Assembly (NCBI GenBank): GCA_003246505.1 | Contig: QKAI01000170.1 | Location: forward strand, 1-7,265 | Length of the DNA stretch: 7,265 nucleotides | Reading direction: 5' to 3' | From: Spirochaetaceae bacterium | GTDB lineage: Bacteria > Spirochaetota > Spirochaetia > DSM-2461 | In this document: one piece after another, positions 1 to 5,086 of the stretch | Layout: the number at the start of each line of letters is the position of its first letter | Position numbering within the stretch: position 1 is the first letter of the stretch | The notes under the pieces: model-generated | The model's input: only the letters and a program-made list of their open reading frames with translations | Database searches by the model: none | Told to the model about the DNA's origin: nothing | Translations under genes and position numbers: made by a program

Positions 1-1461
1 AAGGTCTATGCTGGTTACCCGTTTGAACCGGATGACGAAAATGCGGGACTGGCCGGTGAGGCCGGACAGCTTCAGTTCCAGATCGCCCGCGTTGCCGAAA
101 TAGAGAATGCCCTCCAGCTGGACGATGAGATAGGGCCGGTAGGAGCGCATCTCCCTCGGGTTTAACTCCTCCAGGGCGCCCTCCCGTTCCAGAAGCAGCT
201 TGACCCGCACTTCGCTGGTTTTCTTGAAGTAGGCTATGAAGGAGGCGATAACCCCCAGGTAGATGGCCAGGTTCAGGCTGGGAAGGAAGATCGTGCCCAG
301 AAGGGTGATCACCGCGACGAATCCCTCCTCCCGGGAGAGGGAGAAGGCCTTGCGCAGTTCCTTTACCTTGAGCAGATTCATGGCGGTCATCATGATGAGC
401 GCCGCCAGGGTGGCCGAGGGAATCCACTCGGCGAACCGTCCGAAGAAGAGAAAGATCAGCGCCGTGAAGAGGGCGATGAGGAGACCGCTGATGCGGCTCT
501 TCGCTCCGGAGAAGTAGTTCAGAATGCTCTGGGTGAAGGATCCCCCCGAAGGGAGGCACTGGAACTGGGCCCCCACCATGTTCTGCAGGCCCTGGGAAAG
601 GAATTCCCTGTTTGGATTGAGCCGTTCCCCCGACTCCTGGGCCAGGGTCCGGGAGATGGAGGAGGACTGGACGAGGCCGATGATGGCCACGGCGAGGGCA
701 TGGGAGCCCACCGATCTGACCCGGTCCGGGGTAATGAGGACCGGGGTGAAAGCGGGAAGCCCCCGTGGGATGTCCCCGGTCAGGGAGACCCCCCGGCCGT
801 CCAGGCCGAAGAGGGCGCAGAGCCCCCCCGTCACGAGGATGGCCAGGAGCGGACCGGGCAGTTTTTTGCTGATCCGCCGGGAGATCCAGATAATGGCCAG
901 GGTCAGCAGGGTCAGGCCCAGGGCGTAGGGATTGGTCTCCCCCGGATGGGTCAGGGCGTAAACCAGCTTGCCCAGGGGGGAAAGGGCCCCGTCGGGGGGA
1001 AGGGTCAGGCCCAGGGTCTTGTAGAACTGCCCCATGGCGATGAGCAGGCCCGCCCCGGTCATGAATCCCACCATGACCGAATGGGAGATGTAGTTCACCA
1101 CGTTCCCCAGGCGCAGGAGCCCGAAGAGGAACTGCAGGGCCCCGGCGAGGAAGGTGATGAGGAAGAGGAGGGAAAGGGGGTCCTCCATACCGGACATCTC
1201 CGCCAGCATGCCCGCGCTCAGGACGCACAGGGCATTGGTCGGGCCGTTGTACATGTAGTTGGAACTGCCGAACAGGGAGCCGATGAAGAGGGGGATGATG
1301 GCCGTATAGAGGCCGTATACCGGATTCAGCCCGGCAATCATGGCAAAGGCCATGGACTGGGGGATGGCCACCACCGCCACGGTCATGGCCGCTTTGACAT
1401 CCTCCCCGAACAGTTGAGAATCATATTTTTCCAGATGGAAGAAGCGTAGGAGGCGGTTCAT
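1..1461 (-). CDS. SulP-family anion permease (partial, C-terminus off the window)
   Basis: This is an inner-membrane anion transporter of the SulP (SLC26-like) family, which carries sulfate, bicarbonate or dicarboxylates; the substrate cannot be read from the sequence. 487 codons are present. Residues 33-45 read IPQSMAFAMIAGL, followed by PVYGLYT (47-53) and GPTNA (73-77), the usual first-helix region of SulP proteins. A run of hydrophobic segments follows, then the conserved stretch GSFTQSILNYFSGAKSRISG. From about residue 440 the chain turns soluble and matches the start of a STAS domain (YLIVQLEGILYFGNAGDLE, later VTSIDL), which the window edge cuts. The ATG at 1461 is the only usable start: the frame is closed by TAG at 1492-1494 with no GTG or TTG between. 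No proper Shine-Dalgarno spacing exists; a GGGGGGA run abuts the ATG. It follows the DUF134 gene by 33 nt but has its own promoter. Confidence 0.93.
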   Translation of the reverse strand, partial: MNRLLRFFHLEKYDSQLFGEDVKAAMTVAVVAIPQSMAFAMIAGLNPVYGLYTAIIPLFIGSLFGSSNYMYNGPTNALCVLSAGMLAEMSGMEDPLSLLFLITFLAGALQFLFGLLRLGNVVNYISHSVMVGFMTGAGLLIAMGQFYKTLGLTLPPDGALSPLGKLVYALTHPGETNPYALGLTLLTLAIIWISRRISKKLPGPLLAILVTGGLCALFGLDGRGVSLTGDIPRGLPAFTPVLITPDRVRSVGSHALAVAIIGLVQSSSISRTLAQESGERLNPNREFLSQGLQNMVGAQFQCLPSGGSFTQSILNYFSGAKSRISGLLIALFTALIFLFFGRFAEWIPSATLAALIMMTAMNLLKVKELRKAFSLSREEGFVAVITLLGTIFLPSLNLAIYLGVIASFIAYFKKTSEVRVKLLLEREGALEELNPREMRSYRPYLIVQLEGILYFGNAGDLELKLSGLTGQSRIFVIRFKRVTSIDL

Positions 1462-1490
1462 TCCCCCCGAGTATAGCGGGAATGGGGGAA
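1459..1490. repeat. Inverted repeats around the SulP -10 box
   Basis: CATTCCC (1459-1465) is the reverse complement of GGGAATG (1478-1484), with 12 bp between, and TTCCCCC (1461-1467) is the reverse complement of GGGGGAA (1484-1490). The -10 hexamer lies in the spacer and one arm contains the start codon. The placement suits a repressor operator, but an mRNA or promoter coincidence in a G/C-run-rich stretch is possible. Confidence 0.4.
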
Positions 1491-1498
1491 CCTATCAA
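1470..1498 (-). promoter_or_regulatory. sigma70-type promoter of the SulP gene
   Basis: On the minus strand TTGATA (1498-1493) and TATACT (1475-1470) are separated by exactly 17 bp, a 5/6 match to each consensus hexamer. The -35 box overlaps the stop codon of the upstream DUF134 gene. The predicted start site falls near 1463, only about 2 nt ahead of the ATG at 1461, so the transcript would be leaderless or nearly so. Predicted by eye only. Confidence 0.6.
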
Positions 1499-1770
1499 GA
1501 ACCGACGAACAGACCCTTGTTATTCAGAATCATATCCACCATCTTTCGGCGCCCCGAGGCCAGAAGGCGCTGGACCGTCCCCCGGGAGATGCCCATGGCT
1601 TCAGCCGCCTCAATCTGATTTTTCCCGTCGTAATCGCACAGCCTCAGGGCTTCGAATTCGTCAAGCTGGAGCTCCTCGGTCACCAGTTCGCAGGCGGGAA
1701 TGCCCGAGGGCTTGAAGAAACGGCCCTCCTCCAGTCGGCGGCATTGTCTGAATTTCTGTCGTCTCGGCAT
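1495..1770 (-). CDS. DUF134 (UPF0251) helix-turn-helix DNA-binding protein
   Basis: A 91-residue protein of the DUF134 family, small sigma-region-4-like DNA-binding proteins often encoded beside NifX-like metal-cofactor genes. It begins MPRRQKF and carries the family hallmark LDEFEALRL (36-44), then a helix-turn-helix at about 51-74 (NQIEAAEAMGISRGTVQRLL), followed by a basic segment. Cysteines at 10, 27 and 45 could bind metal or sense redox state; this is inference. It is the last gene of the ORP-like operon: its ATG lies 2 nt after the stop of Fe-S ATPase B and no clear ribosome binding site is visible, so translational coupling is likely. The likeliest role is regulation of this operon, but the target has not been shown here. 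Confidence 0.88.
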   Translation of the reverse strand: MPRRQKFRQCRRLEEGRFFKPSGIPACELVTEELQLDEFEALRLCDYDGKNQIEAAEAMGISRGTVQRLLASGRRKMVDMILNNKGLFVGS

Positions 1771-1772
1771 AG

Positions 1773-2657
1773 TCAGGAAGTATAGACCAGTTTTTTCATT
1801 TTCTCAACCAGAGTCTCCCAGAAGCGGGGGAAAGGAAAATCGGGAAATTCCACCGAGGGGATGCGCCGCCGGTTGACCGCCCGGCGCATGTCGTCGGAGA
1901 GGGGGATCTCCCCCAGAACGGGAATGTTTCTTTCCGCCGCGAAATCGTAAATGGGCTTCATGAACTCCCCGGAGAGGCCGGTCTTGTTCAAAAGCAGGGC
2001 TGTCTTGACCCGCAGCCCGTCCGCCGTCTCCCAGACCCGCTTCATATCGTGGAAACCGGCCGCGGTGGGTTCGGTCACGATCAGGGCCAGATCCGCGCCG
2101 GTCAGGGAGGAGATGACGTTGCAGGCGACCCCGGGAGGGCCGTCTATCAGGATGTTCCCGCACCCCTCCGCCCGGGCGATCTCCTTCGCCCGCTGCCGGA
2201 CCAGGGAGACCAGGCGGCCGGAAACCTCCTCCCCCGGGATGAGCCGGGCGTGGACCATGGGGCCGTAGGCGGTGCGGGATTCGAAAAGATCCCCCGTGGG
2301 CCAGGGCTCCACGGCGAGGGCCTCCGCCGGGCAGACCAGGGTGCATACTTTGCAGCCCTCGCACTTCACCGGTTCGATCCGGGCGACGCCCCCCTCCAGG
2401 CGGACCGCTCCGAAGCGGCATACCTTCCGGCAGTGCCCGCAGCCGGTGCATTTGTCCGCGAGAACCACCGCCTTGCGGGCGGCGGAGATTTCTTCCTTCC
2501 TCCCGATCTCCGGCTTGAGAAGGATATCCAGATCCGGGGCATCCACGTCGCAGTCCGCGATCAGGGTCCGGGAGAACCGGGGGACGAGACAGGCGGTGAC
2601 CGAGGTCTTGCCCGCCCCCCCCTTTCCTGAAATGACCACAAATTCCCTGGCACCCAT
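1773..2657 (-). CDS. MinD/Mrp-type P-loop ATPase with ferredoxin domain (Fe-S ATPase B)
   Basis: A cytoplasmic 294-residue ATPase of the MinD/ParA superfamily with an inserted ferredoxin domain (COG1149 type). A deviant Walker A, GKGGAGKT, lies at 11-18 with the signature lysine K12. DCDVDAPDLD (35-44) is the switch region and ILIDGPPG (169-176) the Walker B region. Two [4Fe-4S] motifs of CxxCxxCxxxC form are complete: C70/C73/C76/C80 and C99/C102/C105/C109. The open frame extends upstream to 2753, but the ATG at 2657 gives the family's normal N-terminus directly before the P-loop and sits 1 nt after the TAG of ATPase A, with a GGGGGA ribosome binding site inside that gene. It is a paralogue of ATPase A, and the pair probably acts together, perhaps as a heterodimer, in building or transferring a metal-sulfide cluster on the NifX-like partners. 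That role is inferred from the Desulfovibrio ORP cluster. Confidence 0.92.
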   Translation of the reverse strand: MGAREFVVISGKGGAGKTSVTACLVPRFSRTLIADCDVDAPDLDILLKPEIGRKEEISAARKAVVLADKCTGCGHCRKVCRFGAVRLEGGVARIEPVKCEGCKVCTLVCPAEALAVEPWPTGDLFESRTAYGPMVHARLIPGEEVSGRLVSLVRQRAKEIARAEGCGNILIDGPPGVACNVISSLTGADLALIVTEPTAAGFHDMKRVWETADGLRVKTALLLNKTGLSGEFMKPIYDFAAERNIPVLGEIPLSDDMRRAVNRRRIPSVEFPDFPFPRFWETLVEKMKKLVYTS

Positions 2658-2658
2658 G

Positions 2659-3501
2659 CTATTTATCCCCCATTCCTTTGATAAGCTGCCACAGATGACG
2701 GAAAAGGCTCTCCGCCTCGGGGTATTCCCGGAGGAGAAGCCCCCCTTCCACAATCGTTTTCCCGTAGGTCCGGGAGAGTGGCAGTTTCTCCAGCAGGGGA
2801 AGATTTTCCGATTCGCAATAGGCCAGAAGCTCCCCTTCGTTCTCCCCGGCCTTGTTAAGGAAAACGCCGGCGGGGACCTTCAGGTTTCCCAGCATCTCCA
2901 CCACCATCTTCATGTCGCTCAGGGCGAAGGGGGTGGGCTCGGTGACGATGAGGGCGAAATCGGCCCCCTCCGCCGCCTGAACCGCGCTGCAGGAACAGCC
3001 CGGGGGAGCGTCGATGATACGGTGGGGCCGGTCCGAGGGAATTTCCAGTACCGCCTCTATGATCTTCTCGGCGGAGAATTCCCCCGTATGGAGTATCCCG
3101 TCGCCGAAGTCCGGATCCCCCGGTACCCCGCTGACGCCGGTCCGGCCGATCTCCCTCCTGCCATAGGATATCGCACCGGAGGGGCAGACCAGTGCGCATC
3201 CCCCGCAGTCGTGGCAGAGCTCCGCCATGACCACGTTGGCCCGTTTCGTGGAGATGAGCGCGTTGAAGGCGCAGAACCGGGCGCATTTTCCGCAGTGGGT
3301 GCAGAGATCCTCATTAATGACGGGAAAGGCGGTATAAACGGGGGTTTCCCGCGTAAGGGAGGGGGCCATGAAGAGGTGGCCGTTCGGCTCCTCCACATCG
3401 CAATCCAGGAGGACGGCCTCCCGGCCCGCCGCCAGGGACAGGTTGGTGGAGACGGTGGTCTTCCCCGTCCCCCCCTTGCCGCTCAGAATGACAATATCCA
3501 G
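2659..3501 (-). CDS. MinD/Mrp-type P-loop ATPase with ferredoxin domain (Fe-S ATPase A), probable CTG start
   Basis: A 280-residue paralogue of the next gene, with the same architecture. The N-terminus DIVILSGKGGTGKTT carries the deviant Walker A at 8-15 (K9, K14). DCDVEEPN (33-40) follows, then two complete ferredoxin motifs, C67/C70/C73/C77 and C96/C99/C102/C106, and the Walker B region IIDAPPG (162-168), followed by an unusual CSC (169-171). A start at the first GTG (3396) would delete the P-loop, so it must begin upstream. The frame is closed by TGA at 3514-3516, and no ATG, GTG or TTG lies between that stop and the P-loop. CTG at 3501-3499 gives a normal family N-terminus, has AGGAG 8 nt upstream, and lies 1 nt after the stop of the preceding gene, matching the 1-nt gap at this gene's other end. 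An ATT start (3495 or 3489) is the alternative. Confidence 0.9.
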   Translation of the reverse strand: MDIVILSGKGGTGKTTVSTNLSLAAGREAVLLDCDVEEPNGHLFMAPSLTRETPVYTAFPVINEDLCTHCGKCARFCAFNALISTKRANVVMAELCHDCGGCALVCPSGAISYGRREIGRTGVSGVPGDPDFGDGILHTGEFSAEKIIEAVLEIPSDRPHRIIDAPPGCSCSAVQAAEGADFALIVTEPTPFALSDMKMVVEMLGNLKVPAGVFLNKAGENEGELLAYCESENLPLLEKLPLSRTYGKTIVEGGLLLREYPEAESLFRHLWQLIKGMGDK

Positions 3502-3514
3502 ATCAGGCTCTCCT
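3499..3514 (-). promoter_or_regulatory. Ribosome binding site that decides a CTG start
   Basis: On the minus strand AGGAG (3514-3510) precedes CTG (3501-3499) by 8 nt. The preceding gene ends in TGA at 3505-3503, one base before the CTG, so ribosomes could also re-initiate after termination. No standard start codon is available in this frame downstream of the in-frame TGA at 3514-3516 and ahead of the Walker A motif. Confidence 0.65.
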
Positions 3515-3865
3515 CAGTCCGCCCGGGGCGGAGAGTCCCTTCCGCTCCTCCAGCCGGTTCTCTCTGAACAGGGCCAGCACCTCCGAAAGGGTACGGGCCT
3601 GTCCGATAGGGAAGACCCGTATGCCCAGGGGCTCCAGGGCCGCAATGGCCTTGGGGCCGATCTCAGGTGCCAGGACCGTGTCCACGTCCCGGTCGGCCAG
3701 CATCTGCACGGTCTGCACCCCCGCCCCGGAGGTGGAATCGGGGGCTTGGTTGTCGACGAAAGCCCGGGTGCCGTCATCGGCGATAAGACAAAAGATCTCC
3801 GCCCTTCCGAACCTTTCCTCCAGGAGGGGATCTTCCCCCCTGTCCTTAACCGGTACGCCTATCAT
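3503..3865 (-). CDS. NifX-like / dinitrogenase Fe-Mo cofactor family protein
   Basis: A 120-residue protein of the NifX/NifB C-terminal fold (PF02579), small cytoplasmic proteins that bind or carry metal-sulfur clusters. It starts MIGVPVKDRG and has the family pattern: a FGRAEIFCLI strand (19-28), then the block GAGVQTVQMLADRDVDTVLA (48-67) and PEIGPKAIAALEPLGIRVF (67-85). It lacks the His- and Cys-rich elements of its upstream neighbour, so it may bind its cluster differently or act as a partner subunit. The C-terminus from about 101 is basic and probably flexible. The ribosome binding site is modest (AGAGGG close to the ATG). It starts 20 nt after the ORP-like gene and ends 1 nt before the CTG of ATPase A. 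Confidence 0.85.
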   Translation of the reverse strand: MIGVPVKDRGEDPLLEERFGRAEIFCLIADDGTRAFVDNQAPDSTSGAGVQTVQMLADRDVDTVLAPEIGPKAIAALEPLGIRVFPIGQARTLSEVLALFRENRLEERKGLSAPGGLRRA

Positions 3866-3885
3866 TTCCCTCTTACCCCCCGGTT

Positions 3886-4230
3886 CTAGTGGTCGTGGTG
3901 ATGTTCGCAGACCGAACCGGTGGATTCCAGGTTCCCGCTCAGGAAAACGGCCACATTTTCATCGATAGACCCGGTGGCGCCCAGGATAACGTCGATATTG
4001 TTCTCCTTGAAAAGATTTACAGCCATCTGGCCCATGCCGCCGCAGAGTATGACATCGGCCCCGTTTTCGGCCAGGAATCGAGGCATGACCCCCGGCTCGT
4101 GGGGGGGAGGGTTAACGTAGGAGGTTCCCTTGACAGCTCCCTCTTCGCAATCGATCAGGGCGAACTCTTTACAATGGCCGAAGTGGGCTTCCACGCTGGT
4201 TCTATCGTTGGTGGGGACACCAATTCTCAT
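3886..4230 (-). CDS. ORP-like NifX-family protein with His-rich C-terminus
   Basis: A 114-residue member of the dinitrogenase iron-molybdenum cofactor biosynthesis family (PF02579), and the first gene of the operon. It opens MRIGVPTNDR and has the conserved HFGHC (16-20: H16, H19, C20), then EFALIDCEEG, the GADVILCGGMGQMAVNLF block (57-74) and NIDVILGATGSIDE (78-91). The tail CEHHHDH (108-114) supplies five potential metal ligands. The nearest described relative by gene context is the Desulfovibrio orange protein, which holds a Mo-Cu sulfide cluster; the metal bound here is not known. The start is secure: AAGGAG lies 6 nt upstream of the ATG. It is 20 nt ahead of the second NifX-like gene, and two ferredoxin ATPases follow, the usual company of ORP-type proteins. 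Confidence 0.9.
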   Translation of the reverse strand: MRIGVPTNDRTSVEAHFGHCKEFALIDCEEGAVKGTSYVNPPPHEPGVMPRFLAENGADVILCGGMGQMAVNLFKENNIDVILGATGSIDENVAVFLSGNLESTGSVCEHHHDH

Positions 4231-4242
4231 AGTATTCTCCTT

Positions 4243-4258
4243 AAGGCTTATACGCCTT
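4243..4258 (-). repeat. Small stem-loop beside the ORP-operon ribosome binding site
   Basis: In the leader RNA, AAGGC and GCCUU can form a 5-bp stem with a 6-nt loop, immediately upstream of the AAGGAG ribosome binding site (4242-4237). It is too weak to call a riboswitch or terminator and may be chance. Confidence 0.25.
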
Positions 4259-4260
4259 TA

Positions 4261-4274
4261 TGTGCATATGCACA
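4261..4274. promoter_or_regulatory. Perfect 14-bp palindrome, likely operator of the ORP-like operon
   Basis: TGTGCATATGCACA reads identically on both strands. It spans roughly -7 to +7 relative to the predicted start site of the operon and touches the -10 box, where a bound dimeric protein would block transcription. The binder is unknown; the DUF134 protein encoded at the end of the operon is one candidate. Confidence 0.55.
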
Positions 4275-4302
4275 CTTTAAGCCTCTTGTCAGGAGTTGTC
4301 AA
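4274..4302 (-). promoter_or_regulatory. Candidate promoter of the ORP-like operon
   Basis: On the minus strand a consensus -35 box TTGACA (4302-4297) is followed after 17 bp by TAAAGT (4279-4274), a 4/6 match to the -10 consensus. The predicted start site is near 4267, giving a leader of about 37 nt. There is no convincing terminator after the upstream HD gene, so some read-through is possible. Predicted by eye. Confidence 0.5.
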
Positions 4303-4330
4303 TCCCTACTTCCGCATTCCGCCTTTATCT

Positions 4331-4897
4331 TTATATCTCCCCCTTGAGCCCTATGGCCCCGGCGGCCTCTTTCATCCCGTCGATACACTCCTGAATCAGG
4401 TCCTCCAGCTCCAGGCCGATCATTCCCGCTCCCTTAAGGACCAGATCCCGGTCGACTCCGGCGGCGAAGCCCTTTGTCTTCCACTTTTTCTTTACCGATT
4501 TGACCTCCAGGTCCAGCACGCTCCGGCCGGGCCGCATCAGGCAGGTGGCGTAGATGAGCCCGGTCAGTTCGTCGCAGGCATAGAGATACTTCTCCATGAA
4601 CTCCCTCGGCTCCTCATCGCAGCAGAGGCCCCACCCGTGGGAACAGACGCCGTGGATGTAATCCTCCGGCCAGCCTTCCCCCTCAAGGATCTCCCGTGCT
4701 TTCAAGCAATGCTGTTCGGGATATTTTTCGTAATCGATGTCATGGACAAGGCCGATCACGGCCCATTTCTCCTCGTCCTCCCCCCTCTTACGGGCGGCAT
4801 GGCGCATCACCGCTTCCACGGTGAGACCGTGAATGATCAGACTCTCCGATTCGTTATACTTCCTGAGCAGGGCCAGGGCTTCCTCTCTCGTTGGCAT
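4331..4897 (-). CDS. HD-superfamily hydrolase
   Basis: A 188-residue cytoplasmic protein of the HD metal-dependent phosphohydrolase superfamily, of the small single-domain type often annotated 'HDIG domain-containing' or 'predicted HD hydrolase' (COG2316-like). The metal-ligand pattern is visible: H23 (IIHGLTVE), H52-D53 (GLVHDIDYEKYPEQH), H87 (VCSHGWG) and D109 (YACDELTGLI). Its substrate is unknown. The start is well supported by AAGGAGG (4910-4904) 6 nt ahead of the ATG. The conserved first histidine falls about 20 residues in, as expected for a complete protein. It is co-directional with the ORP-like operon but 100 nt upstream of it, with a separate promoter in between, so a functional link is not established. 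Confidence 0.85.
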   Translation of the reverse strand: MPTREEALALLRKYNESESLIIHGLTVEAVMRHAARKRGEDEEKWAVIGLVHDIDYEKYPEQHCLKAREILEGEGWPEDYIHGVCSHGWGLCCDEEPREFMEKYLYACDELTGLIYATCLMRPGRSVLDLEVKSVKKKWKTKGFAAGVDRDLVLKGAGMIGLELEDLIQECIDGMKEAAGAIGLKGEI

Positions 4898-4921
4898 GGG
4901 GGGCCTCCTTCTCCAATTCAG

Positions 4922-4950
4922 TATATAGGGAATTCCCCATTTTTAGTTAA
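4922..4950 (-). promoter_or_regulatory. Candidate promoter of the HD hydrolase gene
   Basis: On the minus strand TTAACT (4950-4945) and TATATA (4927-4922) are 17 bp apart, each a 4/6 match to consensus. The predicted start near 4915 leaves an 18-nt leader holding the ribosome binding site. An alternative -10, TATACT, lies 2 bp further downstream. Weak on sequence alone. Confidence 0.35.
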
Positions 4951-4961
4951 TTTTTCCCCAT
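4928..4961. repeat. Palindrome GGGAATTCCC and 21-bp-phased direct repeats TTCCCCAT
   Basis: GGGAATTCCC (4928-4937) is a perfect 10-bp palindrome directly next to the candidate -10 box of the HD gene. TTCCCCAT occurs at 4933-4940 and again at 4954-4961, a 21-bp period that would place both copies on the same helix face. Both are consistent with a regulator binding site in this divergent intergenic region. Confidence 0.35.
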
Positions 4962-4991
4962 ACTAGGAAAAAAAAAGAAAGTTCCATGGTA

Positions 4992-5020
4992 TTCACAGCT
5001 AGAATGTAATAGAATATTAC
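4992..5020 (+). promoter_or_regulatory. Candidate promoter of the lipoprotein gene
   Basis: TTCACA (4992-4997, 5/6 match) and TATTAC (5015-5020, 4/6 match) are separated by 17 bp. The -10 box is one arm of a perfect inverted repeat, GTAATA-GAA-TATTAC (5006-5020), a possible operator. An A-rich tract at about 4967-4980 lies just upstream. The predicted start is near 5027, giving a leader of about 60 nt. Confidence 0.4.
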
Positions 5021-5026
5021 CCATGG

Positions 5027-5040
5027 CTCCCCCGAGGGAG
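5027..5040 (+). repeat. Short hairpin at the predicted 5' end of the lipoprotein mRNA
   Basis: CTCCC (5027-5031) pairs with GGGAG (5036-5040) around a CCGA tetraloop. If the predicted start site is right, the hairpin would cap the mRNA 5' end and could slow its decay. No U-run follows, so it is not an intrinsic terminator. Confidence 0.3.
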
Positions 5041-5086
5041 ACGGGATTTCAAAATATCCTCTTTGAAGAAAGGAGAAAAAAACCTT

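Noticed and set aside
700..1449. 249-codon open frame on the plus strand
   Set aside because: It is antisense to the SulP permease; its Gly/Gln/Glu/His-rich translation is a by-product of membrane-protein codons on the other strand.
2658..2753. N-terminal extension of Fe-S ATPase B to an ATG at 2753
   Set aside because: The extra 32 residues overlap the end of ATPase A and are unlike the family. The ATG at 2657 has a ribosome binding site and gives the normal N-terminus.
2272..3567. 431-codon open frame on the plus strand
   Set aside because: It lies opposite the two Fe-S ATPases, whose P-loop and ferredoxin motifs are intact. Its translation is low-complexity with no recognisable domain, so it is an antisense shadow of GC-rich genes.
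4270..4283. GG-N10-GC, a possible sigma54 -24/-12 site ahead of the ORP-like operon
   Set aside because: Desulfovibrio ORP operons use sigma54, which made this worth testing. Only the GG and GC dinucleotides and part of the -12 element fit, and it overlaps a better sigma70-type promoter and the palindrome.
4231..4330. Terminator or riboswitch between the HD gene and the ORP-like operon
   Set aside because: No stem followed by a U-run is visible, and the only stem-loop near the ribosome binding site has a 5-bp stem.
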